This document shows, in pieces, positions 25,649 to 33,620 of a stretch of DNA of 64,000 nucleotides (positions are counted from its first letter, which is position 1; each line of letters begins with the position of its first letter). The notes below the pieces were generated by a model. That model ran no database searches. It was not told the origin of the DNA and saw only the letters and a program-made list of their open reading frames with translations. Location of the stretch: the NCBI GenBank assembly GCA_965200235.1, contig OZ241339.1:310001-374000 (forward strand), in the 5' to 3' direction. Origin of the DNA: Azotimanducus chitobiosivorans. Lineage in GTDB: Bacteria > Pseudomonadota > Gammaproteobacteria > Pseudomonadales > Azotimanducaceae. Both the position numbers and the translations under genes were made by a program.

Positions 25649-27198
25649 GGCCGAAACCCAAAGCTCGTTGTGCCGATCAGCGTGCCGAGCCGCGTCTGAA
25701 TCGACTCAACCCATTCGGCGAGGACAGGCCGTGTTTCTCTCGGGTCAATGAGTTCATGCACGGCGAAGCTCTCGGCGGCGCGAAATGGCGAGCGATTCTG
25801 CCGAAGGCGTGCCTCGATTTCTTCGCGTGCGGCTTGTGGGTCCCCAGCCGCTTCAATTTGCTTGTGAAACGCGACCGCCACACCGCCTTCGAGCGGCAGC
25901 GCGCCAGTTTCGACCGATGGCCAGGCGACGATGTAGTTGTCGTCGCTGTAGTGCGCTGCGGTCGCCACGCCGAAGCCTTTGTGCACTTGCACCGATGCCC
26001 AGGGGACCGATGACTCGACCGCAGCACAGACAGCGGCCATGCCATAGCGAATCGTGCCCTTGGCTTCGGCGTCAGGCCCAATCATAAAGCCGGGCTGATC
26101 GACGAAGTTGACAATAGGCAGATGGAAGGTGTCGCACATTTCGACGAATCTGCGGTATTTTTGCGCGGCTTCGGCGGTCATGGCGCCAGCAAAGAAATGG
26201 CAGTCGTTTGCGAGCACGCCGACGGGCTGACCAGACAGGCGCGCGAGCATTGTGATCTGGCTCGGTCCGTAGGTTCGTCCCATTTCAAAACAGCTTCCTC
26301 TGTCCATCACCAGCGCCACGATGCGGCGCATGTCAAAGGGTGTGTTGGCCTGCTTCGGCACGATTGAAAGCAGCGCTTCCTCGGTGCGCTCGGCCGGGTC
26401 GTTGCAGGCAATACGGGGCGCACGCTGCCAGACATTGTCGGGCAGGTAGGAGAGAAATCTGCGCGCCTGCTCGAACGCATCGAGTTCGTCTTCGGCAATA
26501 GTATCGACAATGCCGCTCGTACTGTGGACAAGCGCGCCGCCAAGCTCATCTTTTGTCATGCTCGACCCAAGGGCACGCTCGACGATTTTCGGTCCGGCAG
26601 TGAGCACTTGCGATGAATAGCGCGTCATCACCGCGAAATGCGAGGCGACCAGCCGCCCCGCAGGAAAGCCAGCCACCGCGCCGAGTGCGAGAGAGACGAT
26701 TGGAACTTGGCTCAAGGCTTCAGCAATGACCTTGAAACGCTTGGGCGCGGTCACAGGTTCACCCACTGTCCCGCCTTGCGAGGCGGAAGGACGCACGCTG
26801 CCGCCGCCGCCTTCAAGCAGCCTAATCAGCGGGATGCGATGCTTAAGCGCCATGTGCTCAGCGTAGATTGACTTGCGCAATCCGGCTGCGTTGGGCGATC
26901 CGCCTTTGAGGGTGAAATCCTCGCCGCCGACGGCAACCGGGCGACCGTTGATTTGTCCGACGCCGACGGCGTAGTTGGCGGGCGTGTAGCCTAGCAATTG
27001 CCCTTTGTCATCGTATTCGGGCGTCGCGGTCGCCCGGCCATGATCGCGGAAGCTGTTGGTATCAAGCAGGCCGCCGATACGCTCTCGAATGGTTAATCGA
27101 CCTTGCGTGTGCTGGCGTTCGATGCCCTCCTCGCCGCCTTGGCCGACCGCATATGCACGGCGGGCGTTGAGTTCTTCGACCTCCTTTCGCCAGCTCAC
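25645..27198 (-). CDS. Acyl-CoA carboxylase beta subunit (carboxyltransferase)
   Basis: The 517-residue protein has both carboxyltransferase halves: RPVAVGGEDFTLKGGSPNAA and LLEGGGGSVRPSASQGGT in the N-terminal half, and VNFVDQPGFMIGPDAEAKGT and HKGFGVATAAHYSDDNYIVA in the C-terminal half. Relatives transfer CO2 from carboxybiotin to acetyl-, propionyl- or 3-methylcrotonyl-CoA. No biotin carboxylase or carrier gene is adjacent, so the substrate is open. The crotonase gene ends 7 bases upstream, suggesting one acyl-CoA operon. Confidence 0.87.
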   Translation of the reverse strand: MSWRKEVEELNARRAYAVGQGGEEGIERQHTQGRLTIRERIGGLLDTNSFRDHGRATATPEYDDKGQLLGYTPANYAVGVGQINGRPVAVGGEDFTLKGGSPNAAGLRKSIYAEHMALKHRIPLIRLLEGGGGSVRPSASQGGTVGEPVTAPKRFKVIAEALSQVPIVSLALGAVAGFPAGRLVASHFAVMTRYSSQVLTAGPKIVERALGSSMTKDELGGALVHSTSGIVDTIAEDELDAFEQARRFLSYLPDNVWQRAPRIACNDPAERTEEALLSIVPKQANTPFDMRRIVALVMDRGSCFEMGRTYGPSQITMLARLSGQPVGVLANDCHFFAGAMTAEAAQKYRRFVEMCDTFHLPIVNFVDQPGFMIGPDAEAKGTIRYGMAAVCAAVESSVPWASVQVHKGFGVATAAHYSDDNYIVAWPSVETGALPLEGGVAVAFHKQIEAAGDPQAAREEIEARLRQNRSPFRAAESFAVHELIDPRETRPVLAEWVESIQTRLGTLIGTTSFGFRP

Positions 27199-27205
27199 AG
27201 CTGTT

Positions 27206-28021
27206 TCAGAAATCGAACTCGGCGTCTTTGAACTCGCCAGGTTGCTTGGTCATGCCAGCTTTCACGGCGGCAAGTTGGTTTGCCGAGCCAATTAGCTGGT
27301 TCTGAATGGATTGCTCAAGGCCAAGGCCATCGCGCGAGCCGAGATGCCATGTGTCTTCGTAGAGCTTCTTGGCACCGCGAACCGCATCTGGCGAATGCGC
27401 GGCAATCTGACGCGCGAGTTCCATCGCGGCGGCAAGCGGATCATCGGCAATGCGCGTGACGAGACCGAGCGAAGCGGCTTCACTGCCGCTGACAATGCGG
27501 CCAGTGAAGGTCAGTTCCTTGGCGACATCGAGCGGCACGATCCCACGTAGCGTCTGTGTGATGCCCATATCGGGAATCAGTCCCCAGTTGACTTCGAACA
27601 CTGAAAGGCGCGCATCGGGCGCGGCAATGCGGATATCGGCACCGAGCGCAATCTGCATGCCACCGCCATAGGCGACACCATGCACCGCCGCGATGACAGG
27701 AATCGACACGCGGCGCCATGCGACCGACACTTCCTGGCCGAGATTGGGCGCGCTTGGGTCACGCTTGACCTCAACGCCACCGGCGCTGCCATCATCTCGT
27801 TCCCCCATGGACTGAAAGGATGCGAAGTCAAGGCCGGCGCAAAAGCCGCGACCTTCGCCAGAGAGCACGATCACGCGCGTCTGACGATCAGACTCAAATG
27901 ACTTGGCGGCGTCGGCAATAGCGAGGAACATCTCGCGACTGAGCGCGTTGTATTTCTCGGCCCGATTCAGGCGGACATCGGCGATGCCGTTCGAGCGAGT
28001 AATGGCGACGAGTTCGGACAT
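27206..28021 (-). CDS. Enoyl-CoA hydratase/isomerase family protein
   Basis: The 271-residue crotonase has oxyanion-hole motifs EGRGFCAGLDFASF near residue 57 and HGVAYGGGMQIALGADIRIA near residue 115. The following FEVNWGLIPDMGITQTLRG holds the usual catalytic glutamate/aspartate positions. It should act on an acyl-CoA thioester; hydratase, isomerase and hydrolase members cannot be told apart here. It is the first gene before the carboxylase beta subunit and is divergent from the VOC gene with a 136-base gap. Confidence 0.88.
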   Translation of the reverse strand: MSELVAITRSNGIADVRLNRAEKYNALSREMFLAIADAAKSFESDRQTRVIVLSGEGRGFCAGLDFASFQSMGERDDGSAGGVEVKRDPSAPNLGQEVSVAWRRVSIPVIAAVHGVAYGGGMQIALGADIRIAAPDARLSVFEVNWGLIPDMGITQTLRGIVPLDVAKELTFTGRIVSGSEAASLGLVTRIADDPLAAAMELARQIAAHSPDAVRGAKKLYEDTWHLGSRDGLGLEQSIQNQLIGSANQLAAVKAGMTKQPGEFKDAEFDF

Positions 28022-28157
28022 TGATCGAGCCTAGAGACGAGAGCGAAGCAGTGTAGCCGAGATGCGCGTCGCTCGCGCCGCCCGAAGCTGCCGAGGCTCG
28101 TGTCAGAATAGCGCCCGAAGTATCCATTGTTCATCGACACTTAAGAGGAGCACACAG

Positions 28158-28562
28158 ATGTCAGTCAGCATTGCCAAGGATTCTATCGACCTCGGATTGG
28201 TCACCGACAACATCGACGCGATGACCGCCTTCTATCAGGACATCTTGGGTCTCGAACTCGAAGCCAAGATCGATATGCCCGGCGGCGCGACCATGACACG
28301 CCTCAAATGCGGCACGACGATTATCAAGCTCGTGCATCCGAAAAGAGCGCCGGAAGCCAGCAATCCGCCAAACGGGCTGATGGGCGGCATGGGCATTCGC
28401 TACTTCACCATCCATGTGGACAACATGGAAGATGCGGTGGCCGAGTGCGTGAAGCAGGGCTGCCGCGTGCCGGTGTCGATTCAAGAAGTCAGGCCGGGCA
28501 TCACAATCGCTATGATTGAAGACCCAGACGGCAACTGGGTCGAGCTTCTGCAGGCGGGGTAA
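28158..28562 (+). CDS. VOC family (glyoxalase-like) protein
   Basis: The 134-residue protein has the two-module VOC fold, with MTAFYQDILGLELEAKIDMP near residue 22 and the C-terminal GITIAMIEDPDGNWVELLQ, which carries the usual metal-binding glutamate. Substrate unknown. The ATG at 28158 has the ribosome binding site AAGAGGAG about 10 bases upstream. It is divergent from the crotonase gene, suggesting a shared control region. Confidence 0.85.
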   Translation: MSVSIAKDSIDLGLVTDNIDAMTAFYQDILGLELEAKIDMPGGATMTRLKCGTTIIKLVHPKRAPEASNPPNGLMGGMGIRYFTIHVDNMEDAVAECVKQGCRVPVSIQEVRPGITIAMIEDPDGNWVELLQAG

Positions 28563-28566
28563 TCGC

Positions 28567-28818
28567 TTGAAATGTAGGCCCGTTCAAGTGGAGGACGTGA
28601 TTGCAGTGTATGAGCGCGACGCAGAGGCGCTCGCTGAACGCTATGAGCGGATTGAGTTTGAGCGAGTTCACTGCGAAGTGCTCGAGCTGTTGCCGAAAGC
28701 TGGCGCGAGCGTGCTTGATGTTGGTGCTGGAAGCGGTCGCGATGCGGCGTGGTTCGCGGCCAACGGGTATCAGGTAACGGCAGTCGAACCGTCTTCCAAG
28801 CCGTGCGCGTTATACTAG
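28567..28818 (+). pseudogene. Truncated class I SAM-dependent methyltransferase
   Basis: About 83 residues remain: an N-terminal helix (VYERDAEALAERYERIEFER) and SAM-binding motif I (VLDVGAGSGRDAAWFAANGY) followed by TAVEPSS. Then the frame runs into a TAG and the remaining ~120 residues of a normal methyltransferase are absent. The likely start is a TTG 5 bases after the VOC stop. The break point is at or near the promoter of the selenoprotein gene. Confidence 0.7.
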
Positions 28819-28849
28819 CCGGCAACTTCTTACCCGTGTTCGAAGCCTT

Positions 28850-29422
28850 ATGCGGATGATTTTGAACCGCCTGTTGAAAGCGAGCCTGTGCATCGCGCTC
28901 ATCGCGGGCGCAACGCCTCTCGCAATCTCTAGCGACGCCGAGTCCTGGGGGCCGCCGGTTGGCAGTATCGCGCCTGAGATCAGTGCCCAGGATCAGGATG
29001 GAGTCACGCGCGACCTGCCAGCCTTGAGCGGCAAGCGCGGACTGCTCCTTGTGCTGAGTCGATCAGCAGACTGGTGACCATTTTGCAAGGCCCAGTTGGT
29101 TCAACTGGAAAAATGGCGCGAAAGATTCGAGTCGGAGGGTGTCAACATCGCCGCCATGACCTACGACAGCCTTGAGATCCTCAAGGAGTTTCATGAGTAT
29201 CGCGGCCTCGGCTTCCCGTTGCTGCGCGATGTTGATGGTCAGCATGTCAATGCGTTCGGCGTACTGAACGAAGACATCGGCCAAGGCATCCCGTTGCCAG
29301 GCATGCTTTGGATTGCGCCGGATGGGCAGATTCAAGCGAAGTTTGCGGAGCCGGGCTATCGCACGCGCCCGCCCTTGGAGGACGTTTTCTCTCGGGTGAG
29401 CAGGACTGCCCGCAGCCACTGA
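28850..29422 (+). CDS. Periplasmic AhpC/TSA-type redoxin, candidate selenoprotein (UxxC)
   Basis: Read through the in-frame TGA at 29075-29077 the product has 190 residues. A Sec signal peptide (LLKASLCIALIAGATPLAIS) is followed by a redoxin fold: VGSIAPEISAQDQDGVTRDL, then LLLVLSRSADW-U-PFCKAQL, in which homologues have CPFC, then GFPLLRDVDGQHVNAFGV and PGMLWIAPDGQIQAKF. The frame on both sides of the TGA is the same (frame 2) and both sides are clearly one domain. The TGA stands where the attacking cysteine should be, and a hairpin resembling a bacterial SECIS begins at the next base. Selenocysteine insertion needs SelA, SelB, SelC and SelD, which are not in the window. If Sec is not inserted, the chain ends after 75 residues. 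Confidence 0.85.
29078..29116 (+). promoter_or_regulatory. SECIS-like hairpin directly after the UGA codon
   Basis: The 39 bases after the TGA fold into a two-part stem. The lower stem pairs CCATTTT (29078-29084) with AAAATGG (29110-29116), and the upper stem pairs CCAGTTG (29092-29098) with CAACTGG (29102-29108). The apical loop is GTT and the asymmetric bulge is GCAAGGC. The size, the position immediately after UGA and the loop about 22 bases downstream match known bacterial SECIS elements that bind SelB. The pairing must coexist with coding sequence, as in E. coli fdhF. Confidence 0.75.
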
Positions 29423-29448
29423 CGCCTCGTTTTTAGTTTGACGGAGCA

Positions 29449-29717
29449 CTAGTGTCCTGTCCCATAAATAAGTGTGATTCAGAGTGAGCACAATCGCCGA
29501 GGGCAAGGCGCAGTCCGCAGGGAATATCGGGCATATTGCCAAGGGCTGCAACGCAGCCGTCGGCGATTGTGCCCACTCCCGAAGGGCGCGCAGGAGAAGG
29601 GCTGTGGCAAGGCGCGTTCCGCAGGCAATACTTTGCCGTATTGCCAAGGGACGCAACGCGGCCACAGCCCTTCTCCTGCGCGCTGAATCCACACTTATTT
29701 ATGGGACAGGACACTAG
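29449..29717. repeat. CTAG-bounded palindromic element, family I, copy 5 (arm 2 inverted)
   Basis: 269 bases, CTAG at 29449-29452 and 29714-29717. Ends and arm 1 are as in copy 1. The interior of arm 2 (29609-29660) is in the opposite orientation to copies 1-4, while its stem is unchanged. The element lies 26 bases after the selenoprotein gene and 5 bases before the GTG start of the next gene. Confidence 0.94.
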
Positions 29718-29721
29718 CTGC

Positions 29722-30201
29722 GTGCCTGCCGCATTGCCTTTCATTGTCTTCGGACTTGTACTCACCTATTTGGCGCTGCTCACTGTATTTTGCGTGCGCG
29801 CCGCCCGCGGTCGAGTTCCATCTGGCACCGCGAGTGCGGTGCTCATTGCGGTGGTGGCGCTGCTCGGCGTGTTTCTGGCTGAGTTCGTGAGCATTGCCTG
29901 GATTACCTTGCTACAAAACCATGCCGACGTCACGGCCAACTTGTTCATCTTGATACCCGCGCCGGTGGTCGCGCTCATGGTTGCCATTCAGGCCGTCATG
30001 CTTGCGCGCGTGTATCGCACGCGCCCGCTGATGCTTGTCTGCGTGTATCTCGGTGTGTTCGCGGCGCTCTATGCCTTGTGGTTAGATCTACTGTTCAACC
30101 CGCCCGCCGACATCGCGCGCTATGTCCTCACAATCCTTATCGCAGGCTCGATCGCCTTCGGCCTCGTGTGGCGGTTCGTTTGGCGAGGCGCCGCCTCTTG
30201 A
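29722..30201 (+). CDS. Small integral membrane protein, unknown function
   Basis: The ~159-residue product has about five hydrophobic segments (for example LPFIVFGLVLTYLALLTVF, ASAVLIAVVALLGVFLAEFV and LTILIAGSIAFGLVWRFVW). No family was recognised. The GTG at 29722 lies just after the family I element, so the original promoter may be displaced and the true start could have been lost. The stop overlaps the hydroxy-acid dehydrogenase start as TTGA, which suggests co-translation. Confidence 0.6.
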   Translation: MPAALPFIVFGLVLTYLALLTVFCVRAARGRVPSGTASAVLIAVVALLGVFLAEFVSIAWITLLQNHADVTANLFILIPAPVVALMVAIQAVMLARVYRTRPLMLVCVYLGVFAALYALWLDLLFNPPADIARYVLTILIAGSIAFGLVWRFVWRGAAS

Positions 30202-31370
30202 AACTCGGCCATTGTCGGAACATTGACGACCTCCGGGCGCGCGCGCGCGCCAAGCTGCCTGCGCCGATGTTTCACTATATCGATGGTGGTGCCGACGATG
30301 AAGTGAGTCTTCGTCGCAGCACCGCAGCCTTCGACGACTACGAACTCCGGCCGCAATATCTTCAGAACATTGAAGACATCGACTTGTCAACGCGGGTCTT
30401 GGGTGTTGACCTCGACGTGCCGTTTTTCCTCTCCCCGACCGGCATGTCGCGGTTGTTTCACCACCATCGTGAGCTCGGCGCGGCGCGCGCGGCAGAGAAG
30501 TTCGGCACGCTCTATTCGCTGTCGACGGTGGGCACCGCGAGCATTGAAGAGATTGCCGAGACCGTCAGCTGCCCGAAGATGTTTCAGATTTATGTGCTGC
30601 GCGATCGGGAACTCACCCGCGAGTTCGTCGCCCGCTGCAAGGAAGCGGGTTTTCAAGCACTGTGCCTGACGGTGGACACGCCGGTCGCTGGCAATCGCGA
30701 ACGTGACTTTGTGCATGGCCTCAGCATGCCGCCGCGATTCGGCCTCAAAAGCCTTTGGAGCTTCGCAACGCATCCGGGATGGGCATTCAACCTGCTGCGC
30801 CACCGCGACTTTCGCCTTGCGAATGTCGTGCACCGCGTCGATGCCTTGGCCAGTGGTGCTATGAGCCTCATTCAGTATGTCAACAGCCAGTTCGATCCGA
30901 CCATCAATTGGAAGGATGCTGAATGGATCATCAATGAATGGGGCGGCCCCTTTGCCATCAAAGGACTATTGACGCCCGAGGATGCGCGCCGCGCGGTCGA
31001 TGTCGGTGCGAGCGCCATCATGATCTCGAGTCACGGCGGGCGTCAGCTTGATACCACACCCGCTCCAGTTGACTGCATCGCGCCGATGCGAGAGGCAGTC
31101 GGTGATGCAATCGAACTCATTCTCGACGGCGGCGTGCGTCGTGGTACTCATATCTTGAAGGCGCTCGCGCTCGGCGCGGACGCCTGCTCATTCGGGCGTC
31201 CGTACCTCTATGGACTGGCCGCCGGTGGACAGGCGGGTGTGGAGCGGGCCCTGCACCTGTTGCGCCAAGAACTCGTGCGCGACATGTCGCTCATTGGCTG
31301 CCGGACAATCAAGGATCTCGCCAAGGATAGGGTGCAAGTCAAGTTGGGTGCTCGTGTTCTATCAGTTTGA
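30198..31370 (+). CDS. FMN-dependent alpha-hydroxy-acid (L-lactate-type) dehydrogenase
   Basis: The 390-residue flavoenzyme has FHYIDGGADDEVSLRRS near residue 27, FFLSPTGMSRLFHH for FMN binding, LYSLSTVGTASIEEIAE, and the active-site histidine in ISSHGGRQLD near residue 276. It should oxidise a 2-hydroxy acid such as L-lactate, passing electrons to the respiratory chain or oxygen. The TTG at 30198 overlaps the previous stop and is followed by the conserved N-terminus CRNIDDLRARARAKL. The exact substrate cannot be decided from motifs. Confidence 0.88.
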   Translation: MKLGHCRNIDDLRARARAKLPAPMFHYIDGGADDEVSLRRSTAAFDDYELRPQYLQNIEDIDLSTRVLGVDLDVPFFLSPTGMSRLFHHHRELGAARAAEKFGTLYSLSTVGTASIEEIAETVSCPKMFQIYVLRDRELTREFVARCKEAGFQALCLTVDTPVAGNRERDFVHGLSMPPRFGLKSLWSFATHPGWAFNLLRHRDFRLANVVHRVDALASGAMSLIQYVNSQFDPTINWKDAEWIINEWGGPFAIKGLLTPEDARRAVDVGASAIMISSHGGRQLDTTPAPVDCIAPMREAVGDAIELILDGGVRRGTHILKALALGADACSFGRPYLYGLAAGGQAGVERALHLLRQELVRDMSLIGCRTIKDLAKDRVQVKLGARVLSV

Positions 31371-31394
31371 TGGAGCACGAGTTCGCCGTATACT
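31367..31394 (+). promoter_or_regulatory. Probable sigma70 promoter for the nucleotidyltransferase pair
   Basis: TTGATG (31367-31372) and TATACT (31389-31394) are separated by 16 bases. The -35 box overlaps the stop codon of the dehydrogenase gene. Transcription from here would start near 31401, just before the ribosome binding site of the next gene. Confidence 0.5.
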
Positions 31395-31428
31395 GACCAG
31401 ATGTCTGTCCGGGAGCGGGAGAAGTCTT

Positions 31429-31851
31429 GTGGGTAGATGCCCGTTAAACCTCGGTTACGACACTCGACCCCACATTCGAACATGGCGCGGAACACCCATT
31501 CCGCCAGTGAACAATCCGTTGCCAAGCACCCCAAAATTCGTTGAGGTCACAAGATGGTGGTCCCGAGGTCCGCCATGGACGCTGCTGAGGAACAGAACGG
31601 CGTTCTTGCAATACGCAGTTGATGATGCGACGGATGAAGAATGCGAATATCTTTGGGAGCACATCCCGCACAAAGACTGGGAAGCGATGTTGCGTGCATC
31701 AAAGCCGGGACAAATATCGATGCGAAGCTACAGATATTGGTCATGGCGACTAGGCTTGCTTGACGAACGACTCTCCCTCCCGAAAGAGTGGTATGTGCTT
31801 CGCCATATTCGAGACAAACTGTACGCGGGACATCAAAGACATGTCTCCTGA
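31429..31851 (+). CDS. Small protein upstream of an AbiEii-like toxin (candidate antitoxin)
   Basis: The ~140-residue frame is supported by GGGAGAAG just before a GTG at 31429; a GTG at 31507 is an alternative (114 residues). The conserved-looking part is WWSRGPPWTLLRNRTAFLQY and MLRASKPGQISMRSYRYWSW. No family was recognised with certainty. It overlaps the toxin start by 11 bases and the pair shares a good promoter, so an antitoxin role is likely on context. Base composition is lower in GC than the neighbours, suggesting transfer. Confidence 0.6.
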   Translation: MGRCPLNLGYDTRPHIRTWRGTPIPPVNNPLPSTPKFVEVTRWWSRGPPWTLLRNRTAFLQYAVDDATDEECEYLWEHIPHKDWEAMLRASKPGQISMRSYRYWSWRLGLLDERLSLPKEWYVLRHIRDKLYAGHQRHVS

Positions 31852-32479
31852 TCAATTGGCATTCATGAATACAGACATGCGGTGTCTTTGGAACCAAATG
31901 GACCCGTCTGATTTGGAGGGCTATGTACTGTACGGAGGTACGGCACTCGCAATGTATTTGAATCATCGACAATCCATTGATTTCGATTTCTTTCGTATCG
32001 AAAAGACCGTGCGCCAACAAGAAATAGCAGGTTGGGATTGGTTGCAAGGCGCATCCTATCGAGGAAAAATTGGCATGGTCGATGTCGCGCTACCGATGAA
32101 AGAACGCGAAGTACGCTTGAACTTCGTGGGGTTGCGAGCATTCAATGGAATCGAGCCGACACGACCTTCAATAGAAGGGACAAATGGCGTCCAAGTTGCG
32201 CATCCTGTTGATCTGGTCGCTGCAAAGCTATCCGCCTTGTCGTCACGAAAAACAACTCGTGACTACCTTGATGTCAGTGAAGCCTTTCAGCGTATCCCAA
32301 AAGAGGCGTTGGGAGCGGCAGATGTCTACATCGCGGACGCATTTTCGCTTGAACATACCTCAACCGAACTCGCAAAAACGCTACTCGCCTTCCCTTTTGA
32401 AGTCGAACACGCCTTGTCAGAATCACAGATCAAAGGGTTATCTGATTTTGCGAACGCCCTTGGTCGTTCTAAAGCATAA
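31841..32479 (+). CDS. AbiEii/AbiGii-type nucleotidyltransferase toxin
   Basis: The 212-residue protein has the family core LYGGTALAMYLNHRQSIDFD near residue 29 followed by FF, that is GG...DxD. VAHPVDLVAAKLSALSSRKT near residue 118 is another familiar region. It overlaps its small upstream partner and converges with the LLM gene, their ends overlapping by 11 bases. Codon and base use look more AT-rich than adjacent genes. Toxin activity is inferred from the family. Confidence 0.78.
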   Translation: MSPDQLAFMNTDMRCLWNQMDPSDLEGYVLYGGTALAMYLNHRQSIDFDFFRIEKTVRQQEIAGWDWLQGASYRGKIGMVDVALPMKEREVRLNFVGLRAFNGIEPTRPSIEGTNGVQVAHPVDLVAAKLSALSSRKTTRDYLDVSEAFQRIPKEALGAADVYIADAFSLEHTSTELAKTLLAFPFEVEHALSESQIKGLSDFANALGRSKA

Positions 32480-33506
32480 TCTCCGCGATCAATTCAAGCG
32501 CTGCATTCGAGTTGGCGCCGATCATCATGGTGCCCACCTCGCCGCGCTTGCCTGCCTCCACCCAGCGCGCCGCACGTTCGCGAATGCGCCCTTCGGGGCC
32601 GACGAGATGGACAGCATCCACCAGCTCATCCGGCACGGCGGCGGCGGCTTCATTGCGGCGTCCCGCGAGGAAATGGTCTTGAATGGTCACCGCCGCTTCC
32701 TCAAAGCCGAGCGCTTTGGCATAGTCATTGTAGAAGTTCTTGTCGCGTGCGCCCATGCCGCCAATATAGAGCGCAAGGTTTGACTTGATGGGCAGCATGC
32801 TTTCTGCCATATCATCGCCAAGCGCTACAGTGACGAACGGGGCGAGATCGAAGCTCGCAAGCGACTTGTCACCGGCAGCGGCAAAGCCTTGATTGAGTGA
32901 TTCTTCAAAAACGCCAAATTGCTCAGGGTCATACCAGATGGGCAGGAAGCCATCGCAGACCTCAGCGGCGGCAGCCACGCCGCGCGGCGTGATGCTCGCC
33001 GAATAAATCGGAATCTCCTCGGAACAATGCAGCATGCTGCGCAAGGGTCGTCCAAGGCCAGTGGCGGAGTCGCCGGTGAAGGGAAGTTGATACTCCTTGC
33101 CTTCGAAGGTCACAGGTTCTTCACGCGCGAAGATCTTTCTCATCACCGCGACGTATTCCTTGAGGCGCGTAATCGGCCGGCCATAGGCGACGCCGTGCCA
33201 GCCCTCGACCACCTGCGGCCCCGAAGCGCCGAGCCCGACGATGAAGCGGCCGCCGGACAGCTGCGCAAGCGACATGGCGGTCATGGCGGTCATCGCGGGC
33301 GTGCGTGCGGGCATCTGCATGATGGCCGTGCCCGCCTTGATGCGCTCGGTGTTCGCGAGAATCCAAGTGGCTGTGGTGACGGCATCAGAGCCCCACGCTT
33401 CCGAGGTCCAGACCGAATCGAATCCAAGCGATTCAGCGTGTTTGATGCGATCCAGGGGGATGTTGACAACGCGCCCACCGGCGCCGGCGAGCATTCCAAG
33501 TTTCAT
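32469..33506 (-). CDS. LLM class flavin-dependent oxidoreductase
   Basis: The 345-residue luciferase-like monooxygenase begins MKLGMLAGAGGRVVNIPLDR. Family features are AESLGFDSVWTSEAWGSDAV near residue 24, MTAMTAMSLAQLSGGRFIVG near residue 77, and PIYSASITPRGVAAAAEVCD near residue 181. It uses a flavin, probably FMNH2 or F420H2; the substrate is unknown. The ATG at 33506 is used because the family's N-terminal strand starts there. Confidence 0.85.
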   Translation of the reverse strand: MKLGMLAGAGGRVVNIPLDRIKHAESLGFDSVWTSEAWGSDAVTTATWILANTERIKAGTAIMQMPARTPAMTAMTAMSLAQLSGGRFIVGLGASGPQVVEGWHGVAYGRPITRLKEYVAVMRKIFAREEPVTFEGKEYQLPFTGDSATGLGRPLRSMLHCSEEIPIYSASITPRGVAAAAEVCDGFLPIWYDPEQFGVFEESLNQGFAAAGDKSLASFDLAPFVTVALGDDMAESMLPIKSNLALYIGGMGARDKNFYNDYAKALGFEEAAVTIQDHFLAGRRNEAAAAVPDELVDAVHLVGPEGRIRERAARWVEAGKRGEVGTMMIGANSNAALELIAEIML

Positions 33507-33620
33507 TGCGTGAGCGATCCTGTGTGCAGAATGGTCAAAGCCACGCAGACTACCACAAGCAAGAACTGCCGCACGGCGTGCTAATGTGAACATCTTCATC
33601 TTGCAGACTGCTCGCCAATC

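Noticed and set aside
28816..28818. Readthrough of the stop codon in the methyltransferase remnant as another recoded codon
   Set aside because: The codon is TAG, and no methyltransferase sequence continues in any frame after it.
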